Assembly (NCBI GenBank): GCA_015661715.1
Contig: DQVN01000046.1
Span: 1-13,007 of the forward strand
Length of the DNA: 13,007 bases
Source: Sulfurivirga caldicuralii
GTDB lineage: Bacteria; Pseudomonadota; Gammaproteobacteria; Thiomicrospirales; Thiomicrospiraceae
Direction: 5' to 3'
Part shown: positions 1 through 10,207 of the stretch, piece after piece
Layout: the number at the start of each line of letters is the position of its first letter
How positions within the stretch are numbered: the first letter of the stretch is position 1
Notes under the pieces: generated by a model
What the model was told of the DNA's origin: nothing
What the model saw: only the letters and a program-made list of their open reading frames with translations
Database searches by the model: none
Program-made: the position numbers and the translations under genes

Positions 1-198
1 CTTGAACGCTTTGTTCAGCTCAGCCAACAGGCGGAAAAACAACACCTGGAAAATGGCGCCACCCTCATGCGTCTGGCCCAAATCAATGAAGGCCTGCTCA
101 ATATCCTGCTGGGGCGGCAGATGGACGCGCCCACCTATGACGACAAAATAAAAGGCCGCCGCTCCAGCGTCAGCGGCACACCATTAGGCAAAGCCTGA
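1..198 (+). CDS. flgN: FlgN-like flagellar export chaperone, 3' end only
   Basis: The first 66 codons of the window are open in frame 1 and end in TGA at 196-198, giving the last 65 residues of a protein whose start lies to the left. The fragment is amphipathic and Gln/Leu-rich, then carries LLNILLGRQ followed by a short polar tail. Known family fact: FlgN is a small cytoplasmic chaperone that binds the hook-filament junction proteins FlgK and FlgL before export, and its C-terminal helix usually contains a leucine-rich 'N-x-GLLNIL' stretch with a loose tail like this. The match is from memory of the family and rests on a short fragment. The gene is convergent with the next gene: its stop codon touches the neighbour's stop codon with no gap, the two forming the palindrome TGATCA. 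No terminator is visible between them. Confidence 0.6.
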   Translation, partial: LERFVQLSQQAEKQHLENGATLMRLAQINEGLLNILLGRQMDAPTYDDKIKGRRSSVSGTPLGKA

Positions 199-708
199 TC
201 ACCACAGTTTGCGTCCCTCCGCCTGCCACTGTTGCACCTGAGCCTGAAAGGCCGGCGGCCCCCAAGCATAAAGCAACTGCTCTCGCTGCAACGCCCCATC
301 TTCCTCGATGCACTCCGCCCAGATCAAAGGCCTGCCATGCTGTTCGGCAAATGCTTTGAGCCAGTTCAGCGCCCGAGGCGGAATGCGCTTGCCCACCGGC
401 AAGGCCACATCCACAGGCAGCCCCTGCCAATTGAGTTTGTTGAACAACACCATCACTTTGGCTTCATTGGGCTTCATCCACTCAGGCAAGGGCGAGTCAG
501 GTAGTAGCCAGCCACAGATAAACTGACGGCAGGGCACCTCTGGACGATTTTCATAGTCGCTACAGCCTTGCCCCGTGCTATAGGGGCAAGGATGCCCCGG
601 CCAGGCTTCATAGCCTTTCACATTGATCTGCACCCAGCCATCACAACAGGCGGTGCACCCATCACACTGGCGCGGGCCTTGCCGTTTTTTACGCTTTTTC
701 TTACCCAT
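199..708 (-). CDS. YkgJ/YcgN-type cysteine-cluster protein
   Basis: 169 residues from the ATG at 708. The N-terminus is strongly basic (MGKKKRKKR), followed by CDGCTACCDGW (Cys15, 18, 21, 22) and more cysteines at 41, 49, 60 and 65, the pattern of the YkgJ/'zinc- or iron-chelating' cysteine-cluster family (UPF0153 type). Members are small cytoplasmic proteins thought to bind a metal or Fe-S centre; their biochemical role is not established, so none is assigned. An in-frame start 13 codons upstream exists, but the ATG at 708 is preferred because it overlaps the prfC stop as TGATG, a typical arrangement for translational coupling, and because the family-like sequence begins there. It is last in a prfC-led pair and ends convergent with flgN. 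Confidence 0.75.
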   Translation of the reverse strand: MGKKKRKKRQGPRQCDGCTACCDGWVQINVKGYEAWPGHPCPYSTGQGCSDYENRPEVPCRQFICGWLLPDSPLPEWMKPNEAKVMVLFNKLNWQGLPVDVALPVGKRIPPRALNWLKAFAEQHGRPLIWAECIEEDGALQREQLLYAWGPPAFQAQVQQWQAEGRKLW

Positions 709-2282
709 CAGTGCTCTCGGGTTGCCACAAACTGCAATTGCGGCCAACGCTCCTCCATCAACTGCAGATTCACCCGGCTGGGGGCCAGATAAACCAAATG
801 ATCCGCCGCATCATAGGCGATATGCGCCTGCGCCTTAGCCTTGAATGTCTCGATCTCCTTCTTCGGCCCGAGCACCCAGCGGGCAGTCGCCACGGACACC
901 GGCTCGAAACTGCAGGCCACTTTATACTCATCTTTCAGCCGCTGCGCCACCACATCAAACTGCAGCACCCCCACCGCTCCCAGAATCAAGTCATTGTTCA
1001 TGACCGGACGGAACAACTGCGTGGCGCCCTCTTCAGAAAGCTGTTGCAGCCCTTTCTGCAATGCCTTCATTTTCATGGGATCCTTCAACCTGGCCCGGCG
1101 GAACAGCTCGGGGGCAAAATTGGGAATACCGGTAAACTTCAGCGCTTCCCCCTCACTAAAGGTATCGCCAATTTGAATAGTGCCATGGTTGTGCAGGCCG
1201 ATAATATCACCGGCATAGGCTTCCTCCGCCTGCTCCCGCTCATTGGCCAGAAAGGTGAGCGCCTTGGAGACCTTGATGTCCTTACCGATCCGCACATGGC
1301 GCAGACTCATCCCCTTGCGAAAACGCCCGGACACAATACGCATAAATGCGATACGATCCCGGTGCTTGGGATCCATATTCGCCTGGATCTTGAAAACAAA
1401 TCCCGTCAGTTTTTCCTCATCGGGGCAAACGGTGCGCGTCAAAGCCTCACGACACTGGGGCGGGGGCGCATAGGCGGCAAACGCATCCAGCAGCTCCTGC
1501 AAGCCGAAGTTATTAATAGCCGAGCCGAAAAAGACCGGAGTCAACCGTCCCGCCAAAAAGGCCTGCAGATCAAAGGCATGGCTGGCGCCGCGCACCAGCT
1601 CGATCTCCTCCCGCAGCGCCTCGGCCTGATCCCCCAGCACCTCATCCAACCGGGGATTGTCCAACCCTTCGATCAGTTCCCCCGCCGCCGCCGTGTCATT
1701 ATCCACCTGCTCGAAAATACGCACCTGATCGTTATACAGGTGGTAAATCCCTTTGAAACGCTTGCCCATGCCAATGGGCCAGGTCACCGGCGCGCACTGA
1801 ATCTTGAGAATCTCCTCAATCTCATCCAGCAGCTCGATCGGATCACGCCCTTCCCGATCCAGTTTATTGATAAAACTGAGAATAGGCGTATCCCGCAGGC
1901 GGCACACCTCCATCAACTTAATGGTGCGTTCCTCCACCCCCTTGGCACAGTCGATCACCATCAGGGCAGAGTCCACCGCTGTCAGCGTGCGATAGGTGTC
2001 TTCGGAGAAATCCTCATGCCCGGGCGTATCCAACAGGTTCATCACCACATTTTTATAGGGAAACTGCATCACCGATGAGGTGACGGAAATGCCGCGCTCC
2101 TGCTCCATCTGCATCCAATCCGATGTGGCGTGGCGGGCTGCCTTGCGCCCTTTCACCGCACCGGCCAACTGAATGGCCCCGCCATAGAGCAGCAGCTTTT
2201 CCGTCACCGTGGTCTTCCCCGCATCGGGGTGGGAGATAATGGCGAAAGTCCGCCGCTTGTCAATTTCGTCTTTCCAGCGCAT
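708..2282 (-). CDS. prfC: Peptide chain release factor 3 (RF3)
   Basis: 524 residues, close to the usual length of about 527. RF3 is a cytoplasmic translational GTPase that removes RF1/RF2 from the ribosome after peptide release. The GTPase motifs are intact and in order: P-loop SHPDAGKT at 17-24, switch [10 protein letters not shown] at 62-70, DTPGH at 85-89 and NKLD at 139-142. Later beta-barrel and C-terminal domains are full length (for example a VGVLQFDVV segment). The start [20 protein letters not shown] matches the family. No clear Shine-Dalgarno precedes the ATG, and the hairpin at 2303-2328 ends about 20 nt upstream, so transcription depends either on read-through from secF or on a promoter inside secF that I could not identify. 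Its stop overlaps the start of the following cysteine-cluster gene by one base. Confidence 0.97.
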   Translation of the reverse strand: MRWKDEIDKRRTFAIISHPDAGKTTVTEKLLLYGGAIQLAGAVKGRKAARHATSDWMQMEQERGISVTSSVMQFPYKNVVMNLLDTPGHEDFSEDTYRTLTAVDSALMVIDCAKGVEERTIKLMEVCRLRDTPILSFINKLDREGRDPIELLDEIEEILKIQCAPVTWPIGMGKRFKGIYHLYNDQVRIFEQVDNDTAAAGELIEGLDNPRLDEVLGDQAEALREEIELVRGASHAFDLQAFLAGRLTPVFFGSAINNFGLQELLDAFAAYAPPPQCREALTRTVCPDEEKLTGFVFKIQANMDPKHRDRIAFMRIVSGRFRKGMSLRHVRIGKDIKVSKALTFLANEREQAEEAYAGDIIGLHNHGTIQIGDTFSEGEALKFTGIPNFAPELFRRARLKDPMKMKALQKGLQQLSEEGATQLFRPVMNNDLILGAVGVLQFDVVAQRLKDEYKVACSFEPVSVATARWVLGPKKEIETFKAKAQAHIAYDAADHLVYLAPSRVNLQLMEERWPQLQFVATREH

Positions 2283-2302
2283 ATTCGTATCGTTTGTGTC
2301 TC

Positions 2303-2328
2303 AAAAGGGGGCTTGCGCCCCCTGTTTT
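2303..2328 (-). terminator. Intrinsic terminator after secF
   Basis: Perfect 6-bp G+C stem GGGGGC / GCCCCC (2307-2312 with 2317-2322) around a 4-nt loop, extended by one A-T pair. On the minus strand it is followed by TTTTGAG, so it acts in the direction of secF. It lies between the secF stop and the prfC start and probably separates, or attenuates transcription between, the two units. The T-run is short, so partial read-through into prfC is plausible. Confidence 0.7.
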
Positions 2329-2338
2329 GCCGCGAGAA

Positions 2339-3322
2339 TCAGCTATTTTGTCGACGGGCTTCAGCTTCCAGATAGGCTTGAGTCAGCTCTTTTTCCAGCG
2401 CTTCGCGATCCACCTCATCCTTCGGCGGTGGCATCAGGTCTTCTTTGGAGACACCCAACATCAAGGCCAGCGCCGACGCCACATAGATAGAGGAGTAGGT
2501 ACCCACCGCAATACCCACCAGCAAGGCCAGGGCAAAGTTGTGAATAATCTCACCGCCCAAAAAGAATAGGGCGAACACCACCAGCAAGGTGGTCACCGAG
2601 GTCATAATGGTGCGCGACAGGGTCTGATTGACCGAAATATTCATCACCGCTTCCGGGGTTTTGTCCCGCAAGAGGCGGAAATTCTCCCGAATGCGGTCAA
2701 ACACCACAATGGTGTCATTCAAAGAGTAACCGATAACCGCCAGAATCGCCGCCAACACGGTCAGATCAAACTGCGCCTGAGTCCAGGCAAAGACGCCCAA
2801 GGTAATGATTACATCATGCACCAAAGCGGCAATCGAACCCAACGCAAAACGAAACTCAAAACGAAAGGCCACATAGATCAGCACCCCGATCAAGGCATAC
2901 AGCACCGCCAAGGCCCCATCTTCGGTCAGCTCATCCCCCACCTGCGGGCCCACATACTCGACCCGACGCAGCTCCACCGCCGGCACCTTAGCCTGTAACA
3001 GATCCAACACCCGGTTGCTCACCATGGCGGAGGTCATCCCCTCCCGGGGTTGAATGCGGATCAACACATCGCTGGCCGAACCGAAATGCTGCACAATCGC
3101 CTGGTCAAAGCCGCCTTCCGCCAGCGTTTGGCGCACTTCATTGAGCGCTACCGGCTGCGGGTAGCTCACTTCGATAATCGTCCCGCCGGTAAAGTCGATA
3201 CCGAAATTAAAGCCTTTGACCACCATGCCCACAATGGAGAGCACAATCAGCGTCAGCGACAGCCCCAGCGCCAGTTTGCGCTGCTTCATAAAATCGATTT
3301 GCTTCTCGCCCAGATCAAACAT
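2339..3322 (-). CDS. secF: Protein translocase subunit SecF
   Basis: 327 residues, normal for separate SecF (E. coli about 323). An inner-membrane protein that pairs with SecD and YajC and uses the proton-motive force to help preproteins complete export through SecYEG. Visible: a first membrane segment at about 17-35, the family motif FGIDFTGGT at 40-48, a periplasmic domain to about 135, and then five membrane segments from about 139 to 290 including GYSLNDTIVVFDRIREN at 198-214, the conserved TM4 signature that corresponds to the SecD 'VDANV' motif. The C-terminal tail is charged and cytoplasmic. Start ATG is supported by AAGGAG seven bases upstream; that ribosome-binding site overlaps the secD stop codon (gap 11 nt), so the two genes are tightly linked and probably coupled. 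Confidence 0.97.
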   Translation of the reverse strand: MFDLGEKQIDFMKQRKLALGLSLTLIVLSIVGMVVKGFNFGIDFTGGTIIEVSYPQPVALNEVRQTLAEGGFDQAIVQHFGSASDVLIRIQPREGMTSAMVSNRVLDLLQAKVPAVELRRVEYVGPQVGDELTEDGALAVLYALIGVLIYVAFRFEFRFALGSIAALVHDVIITLGVFAWTQAQFDLTVLAAILAVIGYSLNDTIVVFDRIRENFRLLRDKTPEAVMNISVNQTLSRTIMTSVTTLLVVFALFFLGGEIIHNFALALLVGIAVGTYSSIYVASALALMLGVSKEDLMPPPKDEVDREALEKELTQAYLEAEARRQNS

Positions 3323-3333
3323 GCTGCGTCTCC

Positions 3334-5220
3334 TTAGATGGCCAGTTTCTCGACCCGCTTGCCCCCATACAGCCCGTTGACAATGCCACGGGTAACCAGA
3401 ATGGCCGTAAACATGGAGGTGAGAATACCAATGGACAAGGTCACCGCAAAGCCTTTGATCGGCCCGGTACCGAAACTGAACAGGACAATGGCCGCCAACA
3501 AGGTGGTGATATTGGCATCGGCGATGGTCATAAACGCCTTTTCATAACCGGCATGAATGGCCTGCTGAATGGACTGGCCGGCTTTCAGCTCTTCCTTGAT
3601 ACGCTCAAAGATGAGCACATTGGCGTCCACCGCCATACCCACGGTCAGCACAATCCCGGCAATCCCCGGCAATGTCAGCGTCGCCTGCAATACGCTCAAG
3701 ACCGCGATCAGAATCACCAGGTTCAATGTCAGCGCCACATTGGCAATCAAACCGAACACCTTGTAACGCCAGGCCATAAACAGCAGCACCAGAATAAAGC
3801 CCACCACCACAGACATAAAGCCCTGGTTGATATTGTCCTGCCCTAAGCTTGGGCCGACAGTGCGCTCCTCGACAATTTCCATGGGCGCGGCCAGGGCACC
3901 GGCACGCAACAGCAGCGCCAGGTTCTGTGCCTCATCCATACTGTCCAAACCGGTGATCTGGAAGCGGTTGGCAAACTGATCACGAATAACCGCCGCATTG
4001 ATCACATCGCGCTGAGTGGTGCGTTTTTTCACCTTCTGGCCATCCGGCCCGATGACCGTCTCCACCTTGTTTTCGATATAGACCACCGCCATACGCTTGC
4101 CCACATTCTTTTTCGTGGTGGCCAGCATCTTCCGTCCGCCGGCGGCATCCAAGGTCACCGACACCATGGGCGAGCCACTCTGCTGCTCCAGCCCGGACTG
4201 GGCGTTGATGACATTGTCCCCCGAGACAATCACCCGGTTTTTCAATAAAATGGGCCGTCCATCGCGGAAGTGGTACAGACGGCTGCCCGGCGGAATACGC
4301 CCGGTGCGTGCCGCCAGCTCCGGATCATGCTGTTCGTCCACCAAGCGGAATTCCAATGTGGCGGTGGCCCCCAGGATCTCCTTGGCCCGCGCCGTATCCT
4401 GCACCCCCGGCAACTGCACCACAATACGCCGCTCGCCCTGCTGCTGCACGATGGGTTCGGCCACACCCAGCTCGTTAATGCGATTGCGCAAGGTGGTGAT
4501 ATTCTGCTTCAGGGCATACTCTTTAGTCGCCTTAATGGTTTTCGGGCTGAGGCGCCACACCAGCATGCGTCCTTTGGATGAGGTCTCATCCAAGAGCAGA
4601 TCCTCACCATACTGCTTTTGAATCAGCTCTCGGGCCTTCGTCACATCCGCATCATTGCGCAACTTGACGATCAACCGATCTGCTTCCGCCTGGATGCTGC
4701 CATAGCGGATCCGCTGTTGCCGCAGCAGGCTGCGCACATCTTCTGCATAGCGCTCATAGGCCTTAGCGATGGCCGCCTCCATGTCCACATCCAGCAGGAA
4801 GTGCACACCACCGCGCAAATCCAACCCCAGATACATGGGTTTGGCGCCAATGGCCTCCAGCCACTTGGGCGTAGCCGGCGCCAGGTTCAGCGCCACCACC
4901 GCCTGGTCGCCCAATAGCTGCTTGATGATGGTGCGAGCCTTCAACTGCGCTTGCGTATCGTTAAAACGCAACAGCAACTGACGGCCATCAAACGCCACGG
5001 ATTTGGGCGATACCCCCGCCTGCTGCAGCGCCTGCTTAACCCGCTCAACGGTTTTTTCGTCAAACTGCACCATCTTGACCGGCGACACCTGTACCGCCGG
5101 ATCCTCACCAAAAAGATTGGGTAAGGCATAGAGAACGCCAAAGGCGATCACCAATGCCATCAGGGCATATTTCCAGGCCGGATAACGATTTATCGGCGCA
5201 GTGGCTTGCTGTGTGAACAT
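3334..5220 (-). CDS. secD: Protein translocase subunit SecD
   Basis: 628 residues from the ATG at 5220, slightly longer than E. coli SecD (615). Works with SecF and YajC at the Sec translocon. Near the N-terminus is INRYPAWKYALMAL, then LPNLFGEDPAVQ, both strongly SecD-like, with one membrane segment at about 18-36. A large periplasmic region follows, including LDLRGGVHFLLDVD. The C-terminal half holds five membrane segments with the signature GMAVDANVLIFERI at about 528-541; the Asp there is part of the proton path in this family. The frame also opens at a TTG 11 codons upstream, but that would place the start inside the terminator-like hairpin's T-run, so the ATG is preferred even though its ribosome-binding site is weak. 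Confidence 0.97.
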   Translation of the reverse strand: MFTQQATAPINRYPAWKYALMALVIAFGVLYALPNLFGEDPAVQVSPVKMVQFDEKTVERVKQALQQAGVSPKSVAFDGRQLLLRFNDTQAQLKARTIIKQLLGDQAVVALNLAPATPKWLEAIGAKPMYLGLDLRGGVHFLLDVDMEAAIAKAYERYAEDVRSLLRQQRIRYGSIQAEADRLIVKLRNDADVTKARELIQKQYGEDLLLDETSSKGRMLVWRLSPKTIKATKEYALKQNITTLRNRINELGVAEPIVQQQGERRIVVQLPGVQDTARAKEILGATATLEFRLVDEQHDPELAARTGRIPPGSRLYHFRDGRPILLKNRVIVSGDNVINAQSGLEQQSGSPMVSVTLDAAGGRKMLATTKKNVGKRMAVVYIENKVETVIGPDGQKVKKRTTQRDVINAAVIRDQFANRFQITGLDSMDEAQNLALLLRAGALAAPMEIVEERTVGPSLGQDNINQGFMSVVVGFILVLLFMAWRYKVFGLIANVALTLNLVILIAVLSVLQATLTLPGIAGIVLTVGMAVDANVLIFERIKEELKAGQSIQQAIHAGYEKAFMTIADANITTLLAAIVLFSFGTGPIKGFAVTLSIGILTSMFTAILVTRGIVNGLYGGKRVEKLAI

Positions 5221-5251
5221 GAGTAAGGCTTCATCTGTAGGGTTAAAACGC

Positions 5252-5274
5252 AAAAAGGGGCCTGACGCCCCTTT
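5252..5274 (-). terminator. Terminator-like hairpin between yajC and secD
   Basis: Perfect 8-bp stem AAAGGGGC / GCCCCTTT (5254-5261 with 5267-5274), loop CTGAC on +. Read on the minus strand it ends in a run of five T then G. It has the form of a rho-independent terminator but lies inside an operon that should be transcribed through, so it probably acts as a partial terminator or an mRNA 3'-end stabiliser that sets the ratio of upstream to SecDF messages. Confidence 0.65.
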
Positions 5275-5292
5275 GCCAAAACCAACGGGTTT

Positions 5293-5643
5293 TTATTCTT
5301 CGGCTGTTTTGCCAGCCAGGGTGCCCTTCGGCAACAGGCGGGCAACATTCTGACGCTCCACCTTGATCACCACATTGGGCGCGATTTCCAGATCGATGAA
5401 ATTTTCATCCAGATCACGGATTTTACCCACCACGCCACCGTAGGTGGTCACTTCATCCCCTTTTTTCAGCGACTGCACCAGCTGCTTGTGTTCCTTGACC
5501 TTTTTCTGCTGCGGACGAATCAGCAGGAAGTAAAAAATCACAAACAGAATCAACAGCGGGATCAACCCTTCCCAACCACTGCCCTGCGCTTGAGCACCGG
5601 CTGCGGCCCCTTCCGCCCATGCATCAGAAATAAAAAATGCCAT
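5293..5643 (-). CDS. yajC: Preprotein translocase subunit YajC
   Basis: 116 residues, typical length (E. coli 110). Small single-pass inner-membrane protein that co-purifies with SecDF. Visible: a short Ala/Gly-rich N-terminus, one membrane segment at about 24-42 (GLIPLLILFVIFYFLLI), followed at once by the family signature RPQQKK at 43-48, and then a small cytoplasmic beta-rich domain with KKGDEVTTYGGVVGKI at about 60-75. The ATG is well supported by AAGGAGAAGCAT immediately upstream. The gene sits in its conserved place between tgt and secD, 42 nt after the tgt stop and followed by a terminator-like hairpin. Confidence 0.96.
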   Translation of the reverse strand: MAFFISDAWAEGAAAGAQAQGSGWEGLIPLLILFVIFYFLLIRPQQKKVKEHKQLVQSLKKGDEVTTYGGVVGKIRDLDENFIDLEIAPNVVIKVERQNVARLLPKGTLAGKTAEE

Positions 5644-5668
5644 ATGCTTCTCCTTTATCGATAAATTT

Positions 5669-7837
<2,169 letters not shown>

Positions 7838-7846
7838 AGGCGCAGC

Positions 7847-7852
7847 ATTATA
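7847..7852 (-). promoter_or_regulatory. queA: -10 box of the queA operon promoter
   Basis: Minus-strand TATAAT, perfect consensus, ending 9 nt before the queA ATG at 7837. The -35 region 17 nt upstream is GC-rich and weak. A start point about 7 nt downstream of the box would leave a 5' leader of only 2-3 nt. Confidence 0.55.
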
Positions 7853-7929
7853 CCGCGGGCTTATTTAGCCGCCGCCTCTTGTAATCACATCAAATGCCCC
7901 CATTCCAGTGAAGGGAAGGGGAGATGCCC

Positions 7930-7948
7930 GCAAATGGCCACCATTTGC
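7930..7948. promoter_or_regulatory. Perfect inverted repeat, possible operator
   Basis: GCAAATGG, a 3-nt CCA centre, and CCATTTGC form a perfect 8-bp inverted repeat 40 bp upstream of the ATG at 7989. No T-run follows, so it is not a terminator. Its place in the divergent region between queA and the 630-aa gene suits a binding site for a dimeric regulator; which regulator is unknown. Confidence 0.4.
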
Positions 7949-7988
7949 AGGTATCTTCCCAATTCAACAGAAAGAAAAGGAGTAGAAA

Positions 7989-9881
7989 ATGCTAATTAAA
8001 AAACCTCACGCAGAAATGCTGCTACAACTGCTTAAAAGCGGCCAAGAACCGGTCTCTTTGGACAAGCTGAATGACACCACATTGCAAGAGCTGCAAGTTC
8101 AAGGCATTGTCACCTTACCCACCCCCACCACAGCACATCTGACCTATGCGGGCAACCTGCTAGCCGGTGTACTGGATGAAGCCATCCAAAAAGGGCTGAC
8201 CAAGCCCGTTGCCGAATGGAAAGAGGGCTACCGCTGGTTGGGTTCTGAAGTCATCGCCATGCTTGATGCGGCCATCACGGCAGAAAAAGTACCCGAAACC
8301 ACCTGGCCGGCCCTGCACGAGCGCGGGCTTGCAGAGGAAGAAAAAGACCCCGACACCAAAGTGGTGAAAAAGGTGGTCAACCAGGCGGGTCAGGCCGTAC
8401 TGGAGTGTTATTTCATGCTGGAGCCTGAGCTGGCCATCAACAAAGAGCTGGCCGAATACATCAAAAAGGCGCCGGAAGGGCCCACTGAAGCCATCCACCT
8501 GCCTGTAGAAGGCAATCAGAAAGAGTTGCTTGAAGCCATGCGCCTGATCGCCTACTCCATACCCAATGGTGAAGTGGTCACCTTTACCGGTTTGGGCCAG
8601 GCGGTCAAGCGTGTGCTGAACATGGGCGTCACCCGCGAGGACGGCGATATTATTACCGCCTCCATCCTGGAAAATGTAGCGCGCGTGGCCGATGACGAAG
8701 AGATCAGCCCGGAAGCCCTGATCGTGCTGGAAGAGTTGAATCTGGTCATCAACGGGGAAACGCTGACGCCTGCAGGTGAAGCGGCACTGGATGCCTGGCG
8801 CATCTACAAGGATCAGGTGGAACAGCCCCTGCGCACCATCGCCCTGTCAGAGCCTGAAGTAGAGCTGCTGCTGACCATCGAGCGGCTACACGAAAAATAC
8901 GCCAACGATCCACACCGCCTGGTCGATCTCAACGAAATTCACCGCGAGCTGGTCGAGCGTCAAATCGCCAAATTTGAAAAGATCGCCGCAGAATACGGCC
9001 GCTACATGGACACCATGCCCAAACGCAAAAGCCGCATTCTCAAGGCGTTTTTAGAAACAAAAGACAAGATGCGCTGGTTTGAAGACAACTTCAACCTGCG
9101 CGAAATGCTCTACGCCCTGGAGGCCTTTAACCTGATCAGCGAATCCGTCAGTCAAAACGGCCATACCATCTTCGAACTGACGCCTTTCGGCAAAGAAGTG
9201 GCCGAAGATCAAAAACAGGCCACCCGCCAGATCAGCTCCACCGGACTGAAAACACTAATGCACGCCAACGAACTGTTTTTGGCGCCCAATATCGAATGGG
9301 TCAAACAGGCACGGGATGAAAAACTGCTGGGCGAATTTGAAGCCAGCCAATCCGGTCGCTTCTATGAAGACCTGGCGGGGCGTATCGAGCGCTTGCCCCT
9401 CATGACCGCGCTGATGGCGGACATCTTCAAAAAAATCGGCAGCAAAGGCACCAGCGTAGATGAGCTGCTGAAGAGCTATACCGACCCTTTACACAAAGAA
9501 GAAGCCCGTTGGGCCCTGGAACAACTGGAAGCCTTCGGTTGGGTCGAAGTGCTGGCCGATGGCAATATTGTTGAAACCCCGGCAGGCGAGCTCATGGACA
9601 TGGCCATAAGCGCTGTGCCCTCCGGCTTTGGCGCTCCACTCAACCCCACCATTTATCGGGTGATCAAAGCCATCTCGCAGGTGGGCACCCTGTATGTGAA
9701 AGAGCGCAAGATTCGCATGCTGCCCAAAAACCTGAAAACGGCCATCAAATACTCAGGCCTCTCCGAAGAAGCATTTGAAAAAGCCTATGTGGCTGCACGG
9801 GAGGCTCATTACCTGGGCAAAAACAGCGTCAATGAAGCCGGTCTGCATATCCTCGAGGCGGTAGAACAGCTCAATCAGTAA
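7989..9881 (+). CDS. 630-aa multi-winged-helix-like protein, probably DUF505
   Basis: I cannot assign a function. The protein is soluble, acidic, mostly helical, without signal peptide or membrane segments. It resembles DUF505 proteins, an uncharacterised prokaryotic family of about 600 residues; this match is from memory. What can be seen is an iterated motif of the form (L/V)Txx(A/F)Gxxx(L/V): LTYAGNLL at 51-58, VNQAGQAVL at about 130-138, LTPAGEAAL at 259-267, LTPFGKEV at 397-404, ETPAGELM at 529-536, VNEAGLHIL at 614-622. In MarR/PadR-like folds such a motif follows the wing, so these may be tandem winged helices, but the central region is longer and may be different. The ATG has AAGGAG six bases upstream. 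The gene stands alone, is divergent from queA, has a possible operator upstream and a strong terminator downstream. Confidence 0.7.
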   Translation: MLIKKPHAEMLLQLLKSGQEPVSLDKLNDTTLQELQVQGIVTLPTPTTAHLTYAGNLLAGVLDEAIQKGLTKPVAEWKEGYRWLGSEVIAMLDAAITAEKVPETTWPALHERGLAEEEKDPDTKVVKKVVNQAGQAVLECYFMLEPELAINKELAEYIKKAPEGPTEAIHLPVEGNQKELLEAMRLIAYSIPNGEVVTFTGLGQAVKRVLNMGVTREDGDIITASILENVARVADDEEISPEALIVLEELNLVINGETLTPAGEAALDAWRIYKDQVEQPLRTIALSEPEVELLLTIERLHEKYANDPHRLVDLNEIHRELVERQIAKFEKIAAEYGRYMDTMPKRKSRILKAFLETKDKMRWFEDNFNLREMLYALEAFNLISESVSQNGHTIFELTPFGKEVAEDQKQATRQISSTGLKTLMHANELFLAPNIEWVKQARDEKLLGEFEASQSGRFYEDLAGRIERLPLMTALMADIFKKIGSKGTSVDELLKSYTDPLHKEEARWALEQLEAFGWVEVLADGNIVETPAGELMDMAISAVPSGFGAPLNPTIYRVIKAISQVGTLYVKERKIRMLPKNLKTAIKYSGLSEEAFEKAYVAAREAHYLGKNSVNEAGLHILEAVEQLNQ

Positions 9882-9903
9882 ACCCCCTCACCCTTCCTTA
9901 ACC

Positions 9904-9925
9904 AGGCGCCTGCGGGCGCCTTTTT
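9904..9925 (+). terminator. Intrinsic terminator of the 630-aa gene
   Basis: Stem AGGCGCC / GGCGCCT (9904-9910 with 9915-9921), tetraloop TGCG, followed directly by TTTTT on +. It lies 22 nt after the stop codon. Confidence 0.9.
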
Positions 9926-9944
9926 AATATCCCACCCATACAAC

Positions 9945-9971
9945 AAAAAAGCCCAGCCAAAACGGCTGGGC
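9945..9971 (-). terminator. Intrinsic terminator at the left end of the CRISPR region
   Basis: Perfect 8-bp stem GCCCAGCC / GGCTGGGC (9951-9958 with 9964-9971), 5-nt loop, followed on the minus strand by six T (9950-9945). It begins 4 nt beyond the outermost degenerate repeat (9976), so it would end minus-strand transcripts running right to left through the array and the inserted genes. It is one argument for minus-strand transcription of the array. Confidence 0.85.
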
Positions 9972-9975
9972 GATC

Positions 9976-10080
9976 GTCTTATCATCTATCTGCGAGGTTA
10001 GGTGTCAAAGCCATCGTCAAAGCGGCGATGGGAGCAGGGTATTGGTCTTAACCCTCTATATGCGAGGTTAGGTGTCAAAG
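9976..10080 (-). CRISPR. Detached end of the CRISPR array: two repeats, one spacer
   Basis: Repeat at 10045-10080 is 36 nt and differs from the main-array consensus by one base (CTATATG instead of CTATCTG). Repeat at 9976-10010 is 35 nt, identical over its right 25 bases and degenerate, with one base lost, over its left part (GTCTTATCATCTATC against GTCTTAACCCTCTATC). They flank a 34-nt spacer at 10011-10044. Degeneration of the outermost repeat is typical of the leader-distal end of a CRISPR array. That makes this the trailer end of the array whose main body begins at 12135, split off by the 2-kb insert. Strand is inferred. Confidence 0.85.
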
Positions 10081-10111
10081 CCTAGCGTGGTGGGGGTTTC
10101 AAGAGTTAATG

Positions 10112-10138
10112 AAATAAAACGCCCCCATAAAGGGGGCG
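10112..10138 (-). terminator. Intrinsic terminator after the membrane-protein gene
   Basis: Perfect 7-bp stem CGCCCCC / GGGGGCG (10120-10126 with 10132-10138), 5-nt loop, followed on the minus strand by TTTTATTT. It lies about 70 nt beyond the stop of the 199-aa gene. The 69 bases between them hold nothing I recognise. Confidence 0.8.
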
Positions 10139-10207
10139 GGAGTTCGAATTGAAGGAATCATCCAAAACTAGTATATATGCGAACGCCCCATATCCGTTGA
10201 GTTATCA

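Noticed and set aside
711..2078. 455-codon open frame antisense to prfC
   Set aside because: prfC is a clear, full-length RF3 with all GTPase motifs; the antisense frame is a by-product of GC-rich codon use and its translation is His/Gln/Arg-rich noise.
5221..5253. Upstream TTG start for secD
   Set aside because: It adds residues not seen in SecD and would begin in the T-run of the terminator-like hairpin; the ATG at 5220 fits the family.
7934..7950. Sigma-54 promoter-like TGGCCACCATTTGCA
   Set aside because: The GG and GC elements are one base closer together than the strict sigma-54 spacing allows, and the sequence is fully explained by the inverted repeat.
10135..10160. TTCGAAT with flanking G-rich sequence, like a tRNA T-arm
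   Set aside because: The bases on either side do not form a 5-bp stem and no acceptor, D or anticodon arm is present.
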